Assembly: GCA_024362935.1 (NCBI GenBank)
Contig: JANCRA010000007.1
Coordinates: 13,766,503 to 13,830,502 of the forward strand
Origin: Setophaga petechia
Taxonomy: Eukaryota > Chordata > Aves > Passeriformes > Parulidae
Reading direction: 5' to 3'
Length of the DNA: 64,000 nt
In this document: one piece after another, positions 51,901-64,000 of the stretch
How positions within the stretch are numbered: position 1 is the stretch's first letter
Layout of the letters: every line of letters starts with the position of its first letter
Program-made: the position numbers and the translations under genes
The notes under the pieces: generated by a model
The model's input: only the letters and a program-made list of their open reading frames with translations
Databases searched by the model: none
Told to the model about the DNA's origin: nothing

Positions 51901-52430
51901 CAAACAGCTGGTTAATGCACCATCTTCTCTGTCCCAGGAGAGCAAAGGACACAGCAGCAAAAACACCATGATGATAATTGACTGCCAGAGCTTCAGGCAT
52001 TGGTGTGTTCTGCTCCCACTACTTGAATACCAGCCTGCAGCTGAGAGGCAGGAGCCAGCTGGAATGGGGCCTGGGGAAAGGTGAGGGACCCCACATCATC
52101 TACAGCAAGAGAGCATATATGAAATTTCCAAGTAAGGACCTTTGTTCTGCAACCCAGGCAGGGTCGTGGAAGGAAGCCTGGGATATCAACTCCCACTGAC
52201 CAATGGCTACAGACAAACCCCACTGTCCCAGACCCTCACACTAAGGGCACCAGCTGTGCCAGCTTCTCCAACACACACAGACCAACACCTGCCACAAATG
52301 CCTCCCTACATAAATCAAAGCACAGGCTCAGTGCTGGGGACAAACAGGAATTACAAGCTAAAAAAAAAGGAGGAAATACTGCCTGACAACTCAGTCCTCT
52401 GACACGGAAAACACCACATAGACGTCTGCT
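45930..52430. other. noncoding DNA with repeat-like and hairpin segments
   Basis: No gene is supportable. Contents worth recording are a 15-bp exact tandem duplication (unit gaaagctggacacca) at 49936-49965, a repeat-like stretch at about 49540-50620 (see findings), and a hairpin at 50703-50744. A somewhat GC-richer block at about 51740-52400 has many short overlapping frames on both strands, none with recognisable content. Confidence 0.55.
50703..50744. repeat. 18-bp hairpin with one mismatch
   Basis: Arms ACATTTGAGCCTGAGGCT (50703-50720) and AGCCTGAGGCTCAAATGT (50727-50744) pair at 17 of 18 positions around the 6-nt loop ACTAGC. The arms also share the direct repeat GCCTGAGGCT. The loop is short for a typical microRNA precursor, so this is recorded as a structural repeat and not as an RNA gene. 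Confidence 0.88.
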
Positions 52431-52439
52431 AACATCTAA

Positions 52440-52760
52440 CAAAGCTCACCGGGAATGAAGGTCAAGACAAAATAAATGGGAAACAAACTTCAGTGGACAA
52501 AATGCAGTAATCAATCTTCAACAGTTGCTTCCTAAAAGGTAAGGCTTGATTAATCAGGCTCTTCTAACAAGCAAGGCTGGCTGACCTGCATCTTTCATTT
52601 GTATTATTAACAAGGATTAAAGCTCATTATTCCGTGTGTTCCCCATCCTGGCATCTAGAGCAATGTTTGCCAAGAGCGATATCAGCCAGCTCATCCTGCA
52701 TCTTAATCCACAGCAAATATCTTTAAGGCCAGCCAAGGCTTTCAAGGTCCCTCACCCTGC
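52440..52760. promoter_or_regulatory. possible conserved noncoding element
   Basis: A non-repetitive, information-rich stretch with clustered developmental transcription-factor cores. It has gattaatcagg (paired/bicoid-type), tttgtattattaacaaggat (SOX/FOX-like), attaaagctcattatt (homeodomain-like), and gcgatatcagcc. It has no sustained frame and no transposon signature. The enhancer role is inferred from texture only. Confidence 0.22.
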
Positions 52761-53594
52761 TACATCTGAGTGAAAATCTAAACCAAATAAAAAGGAAGTT
52801 ATTCACCAATGAAGAATCCAACCAACCTCTCAGACTCAATGTTAGAAGTGCAAGAATCTTCATTTCATAGTTTACTTCATAGTCAAAGTCTTGCAACGTC
52901 CTTGGTAAGAGAATATTTCAGTTCAGGTCATCAAGAAAAAAATATGCTTCATTCAAATACAACGTGACTCTAGTAAAGAATTGCAACAGTAAATTATAAT
53001 TGTGTTCACAATTGCATTTGCATACTTACAATTTCCTTCCATTTCTATATCCAGCGAGTGAGGATCCTTTTGTGATACTCAAGATAAAAATCTATATAAG
53101 TGACTTAACTCGAGTAACAAAAAAAGAAAACCAACAATTACAAAGAAATTACCAAGAGATGTGAGAACAAGCAGCATTAGTGTTTATGGTGGGGATCTTT
53201 AGAGAAGACAACCAGACTCTCTCCCATGAAAGTAATGCCATGGAACAGAACTACACTAATCAAATCCCCTCCTCCTGAATGCTACTATTTGAATGGAGGT
53301 AGACATCTAAAAGCAAAAAGAAGAAATTCACTGTTCTCTCCACATTCATTAAAGGGTTTTAAAATGCATTTTATGAATCTCTACCAACTTCTATTATTCT
53401 CTGTAGGAATATAATAGTAATACCTCATAGCAGATAATTAGAAAGCAGTGCACACAAAAGTATGATATGTGCAAGCTTCAGTAACTGGAGACAAAGAAGT
53501 TGGGAGAAAGAATTACTATTAACAATTTAGAAATAGCATGGTATGAAACAAGGTACCTTTCTCCCCCAAATTACTTGAAAATGCTCCACAATAC
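52761..53594. other. noncoding DNA, no gene recognised
   Basis: No gene, repeat family or regulatory cluster that I can support. Confidence 0.65.
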
Positions 53595-54092
53595 TGTGTT
53601 CGTGTGGCAAGGCTTTGGTCACATGGGGACTCCAGAGGTGGTTTCTGTGAGAAGCTGCCTGTGTCTGACAGACCCAAGGCCAAGAAGCTCCAAGAAACAT
53701 CTGGTAGCACCTCTGAGCTAGCACATCCAAAAATGGAGAAAGGAGAGGGGAAATGGACAGCGCAGCTGGAAATAGGAATAAGTGTGTGAGAAAAATAATT
53801 CACTTTAGAGGCAGAGAAAATCAGGAGTAATGCTGAGCCCAGGAAGATGCTAAAGATGAGAGAAGGCATTTGAATATTAAGGTTTTATTCTCTCATTAAC
53901 CTACTCTGATTTGACTGGCAATAAATCAGTTTTCCCCAAGCTGGATCTGTTTTTTCCACGACAGTCATCAGTGAGTGATTATCTCAACCCATGAACTTTT
54001 GTTATATTTTCTCTCCTGTCCAGCTGAGTGGGGGAGAGCGAGCAGCTTTGGAGGGCACTTGGCATTCAGCCAGGGTCAACCCACTTCAGTAC
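53595..54092 (+). mobile_element. solo-type endogenous retrovirus LTR, avian family B
   Basis: About 500 bp in sense orientation that I recognise as a second common avian LTR family. It opens with TGTGTTCGTGTGGCAAGGCT then ttggtcacatggggactcc, followed by aggtggtttctgtgagaagc, tggtagcacctctgagctag, an AATAAA at 53920-53925, and ttttttccacgacagtcatc then agtgagtgattatctcaacc. It closes with ttgttatattttctctcctg, tccagctgag and cagccagggtcaacccactt. Several blocks of this type are shared by thousands of copies in bird genomes (from memory). It appears nearly full length. The 3' boundary is uncertain by a few bases, and no target-site duplication could be fixed. No internal retroviral genes were recognised nearby. 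Open frames on both strands within it are LTR artefacts. Confidence 0.8.
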
Positions 54093-56028
54093 AAAACCGA
54101 GGACTATTAAAAACCAGAAGCACAGAAGTTACCAATTCTACCATATATATATGAAACCCAAGAGGTAATCTCCATTCCTAACAGCAGATTCTGTAGTACA
54201 CCTTTCAAAGCTGCTGTTTTTTCCCCCAAAAGCACCTCTGTTATACATGATCCTATTTTCATCATTCTTAAAACTTTTTTGAGTTGGACAGCATTATCAA
54301 GGGTCTTCCAGCGAGAGTGCAGTGCCATAATTTTCAGTCAAAGAAACCCCTTTAAATCCTACACCATTATTCTGGGCTCTGTTTCAGTGTGCATCCTGAA
54401 AAGATATCAAACCAATAAGTTCTTGCCCAAGTTCTTGATATTCATCATTAATAAGGATTTTTCATCTAACCGTGAGGGACTGGTAAGCCCAAACTGTGAT
54501 TTTTGCCTCCGTTGAGATTCAAGTTGTTGAGAGGTTCCCCAAGGATCTGACATTTGGGGCCTGGGAAGGAGGATTTGCAAGGAAGCACATCCTATGAAAC
54601 AGAGCAGGGCTTACCAAGAGCTTGCATCCCAGCTGACATGGGACACAAGCTCTTGGAGTTATCTGCAGACAGCCATTTTCTTTTTACACCTGTATTTCTG
54701 CTCCACATGAACTGACACACATCAGAATTTGAACTAAGGGATTGGACAGGGATAATTGACATTTCATCCAGATAAAGGCAATTCAGCAGTTTTTGGTCTT
54801 TCAGCATCATCCCTCTGAGAGGGAATATGGCAGGTAAGCCCAATAAAGTGAGACAACAGGGATGCTGGCTTTCCAAATCACAGCCAGCAACAGCAATGAA
54901 AACAGGGCTGAAACACCAGGCTCATCCTCTTTTATGAGGGGATCCTCTACTGTAAGGCAATCCTGAAACCTCGGTGCTTCCAAAATACAAGTTCCTACAG
55001 CACATATATTTATTTGCTTTCCTGGGCTGGGTCTTTACTGAAGAAAAAAAAATCTTTCTGGACTCCCTTGTCACATTTTTTTCCCCAGCTAATATTTTTT
55101 TTAAACACACATGAGTTCCAGTGGTTTTACCACTGCAAGCTCACAGTTAATAATGCAGGAAGAAGGCAGAAGTTGATGAAAGGAAGCACATCTTGAAGCA
55201 GAAAGGACAGGATCTAAATTAAAGCATTGGATCAGGCACTAGCTTTTCCTGTGGGCCTTCATAAGCCACAGTCTCTTTCTGCCCCTGCTCCCTATCAGCA
55301 AGATCATTAGCTGAATAAATGATAGTTAAAAACCCATTAACAAAAGTCAGATTTGCTAGGCTTGATCAATTAGGTTTTCCAAGTGTAAGAGGATCCTAAT
55401 TCACAAGCCTTATGGAGGAACTCGCTTCTGCCAAATGTATTATGCAATTTTTGATCACTACTGCCCTTTTCCAATCCCTCCTCCATTGCTTCTTTAAAAG
55501 CAGAGATTTAGGGCAGGTAAAGATAATAGGTTGTACTTCCTGATATTCACATCAAAGATTTTCTTTATTTAAAGTTTAATTAATTTTATTCATTTGATTT
55601 TTTTTCTTTCCTGATCTCCAAGTCTGAGCAGGGAATGGAAAGCAAGATGGATGCTGCTAGATAAACACAAGTTGGTTCTTGTTCCCAGGATTCACACCAA
55701 GGCTGCAGTGGCACTGCTGGCTGTAGCCATTCAAGCTCAACAGCCCAGTGGGACCAATTACTGCATTTACAGTAAAACATGCAAGGAAATCTATCTCCCC
55801 ATCTCCATATAACCAGGTTTACTGAAGGATAGCCTACTACATTACACAGATTAATACTTCACTGAGTAAATTAATCCTCAGAATTTCACTCACTATTTGT
55901 GGCTTATAAATTTTAATTGGTTCTAAACTGCAACATGAATTTATGTGACTGTATATTGATGAAGTAGAAGGAATCAGAAATTATTCTATTAACACACAGA
56001 CACAACAGGAAATGTTGGGGCAAACTGA

Positions 56029-56048
56029 TAAACATTTATAAATGTTTA
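56029..56048. repeat. 20-bp perfect palindrome containing forkhead-like cores
   Basis: TAAACATTTATAAATGTTTA reads the same on both strands. It places two forkhead-type cores (TAAACA and its complement) head to head with short spacing. Binding is not demonstrated; AT-rich palindromes of this size also occur by chance in AT-rich DNA. Confidence 0.85.
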
Positions 56049-58189
56049 CAAAGCAAAATTCAAACTTGGTTTAGAGGTGTATCATCATAGTTGACCCAGA
56101 AGCCCAGGAAGAAAGCAGAAGTAGCATTAGCTGAGAACGAAAGGCACTGAAAGTGAAAATTTCAGAAAGGGAAATGCTCCCACTTTGCCAAAGCCAGATG
56201 CAAAGCTGAAGGGTAAGCAGTGCTTGCACTATATTTGATTGTGCCATTATTGATCCCAGTCAGTCAATACTACCAGTGCAGCAATCAGAAGAGCTTTGCA
56301 ACACATTGACATGCTGGCACACCATAAAAATGAATCCTTGTACAAGAACGAAACACAGCACCAGATGTTCAAGTACATCAGAAGTACCTAACAATATAGA
56401 CTGTCCACTTTAGGACATCATACAACTTCACAAAGTTTTATCATCAGGCTAAAACTTTCCCTTCTATCTGTTTACAAAGATTCCATTCACTGGTTGAATT
56501 TCCAGCAGTATATCATGATAGAATTAGTTCCCTGAAATATTACAAGGAAACTTGAAACAGTGGCTTGTTGTTATTTTAACCACTTACTATGATATATTAA
56601 TCCTGAAACACAGCAATGACTATTTGAACACCAGTACCATATCCCTACCCATAACAGTAGAGGCATTCACTACATATCATCCATTTTTTGTGAAATACAA
56701 CAGCAGCTATCAATTTAGTGAATCAGAGACCTGACTTTTAATTAATGCCTCAGACTTGGTCATATGAAAGGCCAGGTCTCTCTCTGGTCTCCTGCCCAAA
56801 TATAAACAGCTTCCCAAAAGCCAGGAAGTAACACTGTTCCCCAAGGACTAACTCCCATGTTTGCATTTCAGTTATGCATTTTTTCATTTAATGAATGTGG
56901 CATAAACAAGTAATTATGACACCATATTAATCAATTTTATATACTATGAATTTAAATAATATATGAAATAATAAGAGGCTGTTTTTTCTCTCATATCAAT
57001 TTGCACATCTTCCCAAGGTTTCCACAAACATTTCTGAGAAGGTTCACAAATTGCTTTAGCTTCCAGTAGCTAGTTATTGGGATGGCCCCTTCAGCATCAT
57101 TGGCAGGGATGCTGCTGTGGAGCAGAAAAAGGCCCCAAGGCTGGAACAGACCATTGTGCCCATGTCCTCCTGTGGGTGGGTCACTGAACTGCTCCAGCAA
57201 ATGCTTTAACAGGAAAATACACAGTGCATCCCATGCTCAGAGCACCTTTCAGACTTCACTCCCAAGCTCTGTGAGCAGATTCTTGTAGTTATTATAGGGC
57301 CTGCCCACAGCTTTAGCCCCTATGACCACAATACCTCACAAACAAGAATATCCTGTGCCCATTGTCAGAAGCCTTGGTAGCATTTATTGTTTGAGTAAAC
57401 CAGGACCAGAAGGCAACAGAAGTTTTCTTCGAAGCAAACTCCTTAAACCATAAGCATTGATATCATACAGCAAACTCTGACATTTCCCTGTAATTCACAA
57501 CACCCCTCGTAACACTGAGGAGAAAGAAAAAACACAAAGGAAGGAACCAATAATTTTACAGTCACATACACACTAAAATATCAATTCTTACATGCCTTCA
57601 GTTTACACCCTACAGCTGTGCAGGGTACCACCAAGTAAAACAACTTGAGAGAAGCAAAGCTACACAGCCTCCAAATTGTGAGATATGTTCTACTTTTTCT
57701 TACTAAAGAGGTTTTACCGGCTCAAATTGTTGTTTTCAATATTGATTAAACCAAAGAAGACCTTCATATAAAGCCATCTTTAAGGTCAAAAACTAAGGAG
57801 TGAATAATTAGATATAATGACAAAAAGCAGCCTTACTTATAAATAGTTTTTCCTAGTGTATTCACTTTACCCACTTAACATCATGTCCTTTTTTACTTTA
57901 CTACCTGTTGATTTATTCACTTTTGATATTGTAAAGGACAACTTCAAGTTTAGAGGCAAGGCAAACTGCCTCTTGTAGCTTAAAAGGAGAGACACTGCTG
58001 TACTCACACGTGTAACTTTCTGCTCTTTGTTTTAAGCATTTCCAACATCTGAATAAAAGCAATCAAGCTTCTGCAGTCTTAAACAGAAATCCCAGAGTTT
58101 TCCTACCTTTATCTTCACTCAGGCCTTCTTAGGGCTCCTCTCCTTGAATTTCAGGACAAGTGATTGATCCCCAGAGCACTCAGAATATC

Positions 58190-58545
58190 TTAGTTAAGCA
58201 GTCACTCTTCCACCTCCATATCCAGAAGAGGTGAACCAGTGAATGTTCAGCCTCCCCCTCCTGCTCCTCCTTGCTCTGAGCTGTAGGGTCTGAGCAGCCA
58301 TGGGCGTAGGAAAGGCCAGGCCCTCCCCCAGGCAGCAAGAAAAGCCCCCTGGCTCACCTGGCCCTGATGAGCAGCAGCTGTGCTGCATCAGCACCCTGCC
58401 AACCCTGGGGCACAGGGAATGGGCATCAGCTGGGCCTGGCACAGCACCAGCACCTGCAGCTGCCTGGAGTCACCACCCTTCTCCTTGGGGCTGACACTGG
58501 CCAGCCTGTGAGGCTCTTCAGCCGGCTGGGAGGAGGAGGCTTTTA
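58190..58545. other. small GC-rich patch, possible exon or regulatory segment
   Basis: A GC-rich block in AT-rich surroundings. On the plus strand an ATG in good Kozak context (agccATGGG at 58300) opens 64 codons to 58494. On the minus strand an 82-codon frame (58194-58442) overlaps, and a GGGCCAG/gtgagc donor-like site occurs near 58356-58362. No protein was recognised on either strand. CpG is low for its GC content, so it is not a clear CpG island. Confidence 0.3.
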
Positions 58546-59710
58546 TTGATAAAATATCTATTTTTTTTTAATAGAACAAATAGGGAGGGGAAAAAAAGGT
58601 GTGGTTGAATTTGTTGTTCTACTTGTTAAGACACAGTAGAGGTACTCTAGTTTCGTATCACTCTTCTTATAATTGTTTCCATCCACACTGCATGTGTCTT
58701 GATATGAGCTCCTCTTGGTAAGATCTCAGCACTTTCAAGTAAATAATAAGCAATACAGCTAACATCTATCAAACATTAACTCTTTTATTCCATTTGGAGA
58801 AAGAGGTAGTTAAGCATTTTATGATCCTTGATATATACTTGATGGTGTTGTCCTCCACTTCTGTTGTTGCATGCTATGTGGAAATCAAAAGATTGCTCTT
58901 TATTTTAGTTTCTCTCTCAGATTGCCCTACACAGAAGGGATTTGGAGTTGTCTGGTTGGCAGTTTACAAGGGTAAGAGTATCATCTTTTGTGGGGGTATT
59001 TATTGCTTTGACATCCTTTAGGAAAAGAGATGCAGAATGTAGCCCATTCTTTATTTTCCAAAAAGTGCTGAGCCAAAATAAAAAAGTTCATCAGAAAATA
59101 CTTGGCTAGACACATTGCACAGACAGACCTAGCATGTTACATCTAGGCCAATAAACTAATTAGATAGTAAATATCAGAAGACCTACTTGTTCATTAAACT
59201 AATTGAGCTAATACTGTCCAGGCATTAAAATATGAGGAGTGAAAGCTATGTGCAAACAAAACAGCTGTAATGACTTTCTGATAAATACTGCCTGGCTGCA
59301 TAAGGCTGGGGGATATTACTCAAGGGGAGTAAAAAGATTTCCTTTGCACAGCAGCGATAATCTGTATATTCTGAGAGAATTTAAACACATGATTGAGATC
59401 TACAGCATACCATGTTCACTGCAGAGGTGGAGAGGTTGCAGCTAAGCTTGTATTAGAAACCAGCATCCCTGAATTTACTTCTCATCTTCAGGAAGATATT
59501 TTATATTAAATTTTTGGAGAAATAGACAAAGGATGTTTGAACTAAAGGATTGGCAAGAATAAGAGAAAGAATCAGTTATTGGAATTTCCAGTCTAATTTA
59601 ACTTTTACTGCCTCAACAAAACAATCAAAATAAAGAGAGAAAATAGAGCTTCTGGGTCTTTTATACTTAGAAGATGAATGTAAATCTTCTTTTTAAAGTT
59701 CAGATTTTAG

Positions 59711-59886
59711 AATCATCACAGAATAGTTTGGGTTAGAAGGAACCTTAAACATCATCTTGTTCCAACATCCCTGCCTTGGGGAGGGACACCTTCCACTAGA
59801 CCAGGTTGCTTAAATCCCTACCCAACCTGACCTTGAACACTTCCAGTGATGGAGCATCCACAGCTTCTCTGAGCAACTTGTTCCAA
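59711..59886 (-). mobile_element. CR1 LINE 3'-end fragment
   Basis: A textbook avian CR1 tail on the minus strand. Read on the plus strand it starts aatcatcacagaatagtttg, then ggttagaaggaaccttaaac, caacatccctgcc, ggagggacaccttccactag, accaggttgc, caacctgaccttgaacactt, ccagtgatggagcatccaca and gcttctctgagcaacttgtt. The LINE 3' terminus is at the left end. It is the least diverged of the three CR1 copies by eye. It is 5'-truncated at about 59886, and no coding sequence remains. Confidence 0.95.
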
Positions 59887-62800
59887 TAAGATTGTGTTAT
59901 TGCCACAACAGTTCCATTCAGCTGGCTCAAATTAATATTAAGAATTCACATTCTGACTGGAATAACTCAAATGGAATGCACAGTACTTCTTTCTTTTGAG
60001 CAGTTAGAGAAAACAACAATCATATCAATGCCTTCAAACCTCTCAATGGCAATTACCTGCTTTGGGCTGAAAGGAAACAGGAAACTATTCCAAGGATATT
60101 TTTCAAATGGACTGTCCTGAAGCTGAGGGTTTCTTATGGTCCTGTTTACACTCCTCCACCTGTATCCAAGTGATAGAAATTCAATCACCTATTTATGAGA
60201 TATCCTCTAATTTGATATGAAACTGTAAAAATGTTTTGAGAAAGAGATCTCAGCAGAACTTACTGCAGATGCCCTACAAGTCTCTTACAGCAAAATCATT
60301 TATCAAATATGTGAGAACCTGTCAGGAGTGAGGATTTCTGAACCTTGTCCTAGATTGCTTTTTATATATGGATTAATGAATGAAGTAATAAATCAAGAAA
60401 GACTGCCGTGCTCTGATTATTCTCAGTTCCTTGTATACAGCTTCTTTTAATGTCATACCTGTAAGGCAATAGGAAGAAATAACACAGAAAAAGATAGGAC
60501 TGGAGAGAATCAGCTCTTCCTTTTGTAGTGATTCTACCTAGTGCTGCTTACCCTTTTTTGATTGTATTAGCACTGTGATGCCTAAACTGGGTGGGAAACA
60601 GAATTCTTCCCTCCCTCAGAACACCCATGTGATCTGAGGGAATGAGTTTCTTCATACATAGCATAATTACTGGCAGTATTTCAGAAAAAGGTGTAGATTT
60701 TACAGCATATTTGTTCTTGTCTACAGTGAAGCATGGAAACACATGTAACAAATTTAGGCATTATTATATATTTTAGTCTTCAAGAGCAGTCAACTGTACT
60801 ACTGTCAGTTACAGTCCTAAAGGTCACAGTTATTACAGAAAACTGTTGACTTTACTGTCTAATCTAGCTAAGATAACTTGTTAGAAGTTGATCTGAAAGC
60901 AAGTGAGAGCACCAACATGGTGTTACACCTCTTTACCAATTTATTTAATTTTTTTATAATGTGAATTTACCATATATAGAAACCCAAACATCTTGGAAAT
61001 TCACAAACTTTTACAGTCTACACCAGAGAGTTCCTGGCAGGTAGTACACAACAGGGTCCAAGAGTCTTTTCTATGACTTTTAAAAGCAAATTTTCCTTCT
61101 GTAGCTTGTGGAATCTGTCTAGATTTATTTTCTTTCAGGCATTACAAAGTCTTTGGGAAGAAGTGTAAACGAGGAGGAGACATTTCAGGCTCCCAACTGT
61201 GGAGGCTATATGACTTGTAATCACAAGTGCTCTGACAGTGTTTGCTATTCTGTTGCTGGAAAATCCCCCTTGCCTATTCTGAAGCTTTTATTTTCTCCTT
61301 ATCCCTCATTTGCATTCTCTCTTTCATCCAAACAACACCACAAGTTCAGCATTTTGACAGGTTGTCATCAGTACCATCCCTATCCTGAGGGCTAGATCCA
61401 TGATGTACAATTGTTCTCCACGGCCTCTTTCATCTTTCCTATGGAGCAAAGGAGGATGCAGAAAAATTTCAATGTTTTAACATGCAGACTACTGTAGAAA
61501 GGGGGGATAATGCATTTTAGCATTCAAAGGGGTGGGTGCCAGATTAATGTGACAAACCTGAAGAAGCTGGATACATAGCCAGGAAGAGATGACATAAGGT
61601 GCAGTAGAAAGAGTTTTAAATTGGTGCTGAAACAAGCCATGTTAGCACTGATGTCATGAAGTCATGGAGTGTTTGCATACCACAGCAAGTGTTTGTTTTC
61701 TCCTTAGGGACAGTTTGTGTTTACTATAGCTGACAAGAAGAAAGGTGAGGAAGAAAGAGACAGTCTGTTTTAAAGCAGGATAGGAGAAGAAGAAAAAAAA
61801 AGGCAAGTCTTTCATGTTTTCCTGGTGTTTGGAGAATATTTTGCTCTGCAATTTAAACAGATTGTAGCTGGTGAAGGGTGGGAGTCCTTCAAAAGAGGGA
61901 AGAAAACAAAATGGAAGTTGTCAGTTAAATCCTGAATCTGAATTCACCAGGATGGTGTAGGGTAGAGGGGTCTAGAAACTTGAAGTCAAACAGACACTGA
62001 CAATTTGACAGGCTGTTTGCTAGTGATTTCAGGCCATGTGTACTTCATGATCCTATCAATCTAATATCAAATGCCCCAGACTGTATTTATCCTACATATA
62101 CCTAGCCTGTATTTATCTTACAGCTAAAAGGAGCAGATCACCTGAAATTTCAGCACGCACACATATACTCACCTGAGTAATCAAAATTAGTCAGTGCAGT
62201 TTGGGTCAAAAAACATCCCAGCATTCTGGGTATTTTTGGTTAGCCCTGTGCACATAGAGGGTTTAGAAGATAACAGCTGATGGCCACCACTGAACAGTCC
62301 CACTGATAACAAACCTGGGACAGTTCATTTCCCTTTGTGGTCCTGGGCTGGCTCCAAAGACAACAACTGCTAAAATCAAAAAGAACTCTTTCACTACAGT
62401 GACCAAATATACTCACTGAATATACATAGAAAGACCGTATAAAAATATTTAACATACAGATACAATTTTAACGTAAATACTTAGCCTACTAAGGCTTTCC
62501 CTACCATATCAAGTTTTTAAATGCAAGATATATTCTTCTACGTACTTCAGGAGTTCAGAATCGAGATGCTAAATAAAATCAGTATTTCAAGGTAGAACTG
62601 CGTCTCACTGCTTATTGTGCAGTAGCCAGAACAGAGTAATTTCCTCTTGAAATCAGAAATTAAATAGAAATTAAAGTATGGTTCATCTCAGAAATTCACA
62701 TTGCAGACAAGTGATGGTATTGTTAACTCCACTTTTTTGTAATCTATGTAGAGATTTCTTTTTCTAATTGGAGATCCCTAACAAACACACTAAAAGAGAC

Positions 62801-64000
62801 ACGTATGTGGTGAATTTTTGTGCACAGACATGCCCAGAACAGGTTAACTATCTTCAGGTGCCACCTCCTTGGACAGGCAATTTCTTGTTTTCTTTTGCAC
62901 TAATGCTTAACAGCCCAGCTCAGAGGAGTCCTTGGCATTCCTTTGGCCAGGGAAGATGTCGGAAATAACATAATTTTAAAGAATTTGAGAGTTTGTGTAT
63001 TTGTTTTTCTCAGCCTTCATTTAGATATACAGCATTAGGGAATGCTTTTAAGTATTTTATCCATGTATCAATTATTCTCTGAAGAGGGCTTCACTGTATA
63101 TCTACAATATTGCGCTTGTGCAGTAAAAACAAGCATCTGAAGAACCCTCATGAAAATACATAAAAGCCAATTATTGTGATTTGTGTTTACATTCCAGCTG
63201 TCTTCTAATGAGATTTTTTCCATGCCATTGAAAAATGAGGATAGCGCTGTCAATTTCTGGACTCAGAGATAAAGTTCATGAAAACATTTAAGTATCTATT
63301 TCACATTTTGTCTTATTGAGAAATTTTCCTGAAAAGATATTAATTTAAACATATCCAGGAGTGCCTTCATGAATTAAAAAATCGATTAAATAGAAGCAAG
63401 TAACTGCACAATGAGAGTGAACTCAGGCACCCATTTATAGCCATTGTCCCTTCCCAACTCACAGGAGCTGCTCACCTTTGATGATAAATGCCCAATATAT
63501 TTTGGGGCAGTCAAAAGGACAGGTCTGGCTTCCAGAGGAATTCTTCCAGACTACTAATATTTCTCCTAGACTTTGGGCAGGGGCTAGATGATCCAAGGTG
63601 AGACCTGGTTACTGCCAGTATGGGAACTCCAGGTTTATGGAATGCCTCCAGCTGACCTGCCCACCCCAGGCATGGAGACCTGGAGCCCCAAAGCCCCACA
63701 CACAGAAACCAATGTCCCTGCCCAAAAACACTTTGCTGAGCATCCCAGCACAGCTCAGGCACCTGCCCCACATACAGAAGAAGTTGAATGAAGCCCTGTA
63801 GGAAGTGGGAGGGAGTGAATATGCCACAATTACTTACCCAGACTGCAGCTGCTGTAATAGCACAGTCAATGTTCCCGTTTCTTAGAGGGTGCCATGTATA
63901 TCAAACCATTCTCAGTCTTAATTACAAAACAACAACAACAAAAAGATCCTCTTACTGTATGTCTTTCTTCACCCTCTCATCTGCTCTGGTGTTTTAAATA
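59887..64000. other. noncoding DNA, no gene recognised
   Basis: About 4.1 kb without a supportable gene. A somewhat GC-richer stretch at 63580-63800 carries overlapping short frames on both strands with no recognisable content. A short (AAC)n run lies near 63928-63940. A purine-rich run lies near 61783-61803. Nothing else stands out. Confidence 0.65.

Larger units (their letters stand above)
54093..59710. other. noncoding DNA with enhancer-like and GC-rich stretches
   Basis: No gene is supportable. Noted here are a possible conserved noncoding stretch at 55200-55620, a 20-bp palindrome at 56029-56048 and a GC-rich patch at 58190-58540; each is treated separately. The short frames on either strand have no recognisable content. 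Confidence 0.6.

Noticed and set aside
1..64000. tRNA or rRNA genes and bacterial or phage operons
   Set aside because: No tRNA-like arm patterns or rRNA blocks were noticed. The composition, CR1 elements and ERV LTRs identify a bird nuclear genome.

Overview
The window looks like nuclear DNA of a bird, most likely a neoavian and possibly a passerine. The best evidence is three 3'-end fragments of CR1 LINEs (the dominant avian LINE) and three solo-type LTR copies from two endogenous-retrovirus families that I recognise as widespread in bird genomes. The base composition is AT-rich, microsatellites are few and short, there are no tRNA or rRNA genes, and no open reading frame resembles a complete protein. 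This is an intergenic desert or the inside of a very large intron. No bacterial-style operon, ribosome binding site, CRISPR array or defence system is present.

Layout. 1-11.5 kb: unremarkable AT-rich DNA with homopolymer runs and one enhancer-like stretch near 2.7 kb. 11.5-12.1 kb: a minus-strand ERV LTR with an internal duplication. 12.1-29.9 kb: mostly unannotatable, with one plausible isolated exon at 20.66 kb and a repeat-like segment at 23.9-24.7 kb. 29.9-30.8 kb: the most distinctive locus, a GC- and CpG-rich island that holds a 41-bp duplication and a seven-copy 46-bp minisatellite, with a strong minus-strand splice-donor match at its left edge. 35.6-36.1 kb: a plus-strand LTR of the same family as the first, directly preceded by a perfect 14-bp inverted repeat. 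38.1, 43.7 and 59.7 kb: CR1 fragments. 45.7-45.9 kb: a possible 204-nt minus-strand exon. 50.7 kb: a compact hairpin. 53.6-54.1 kb: a nearly full-length LTR of a second family. 58.2-58.5 kb: a second, smaller GC-rich island. Several stretches (about 39.0-39.5, 52.4-52.8 and 55.2-55.6 kb) have the look of conserved noncoding elements, but only an alignment can show that.

Nothing here amounts to a coding system of interacting genes. The most useful leads are the homogeneous minisatellite in its CpG-rich setting, which could be a minus-strand promoter or first exon, the two exon candidates, and the two hairpins. All repeat family assignments come from recognising characteristic sequence by eye, not from a database search.
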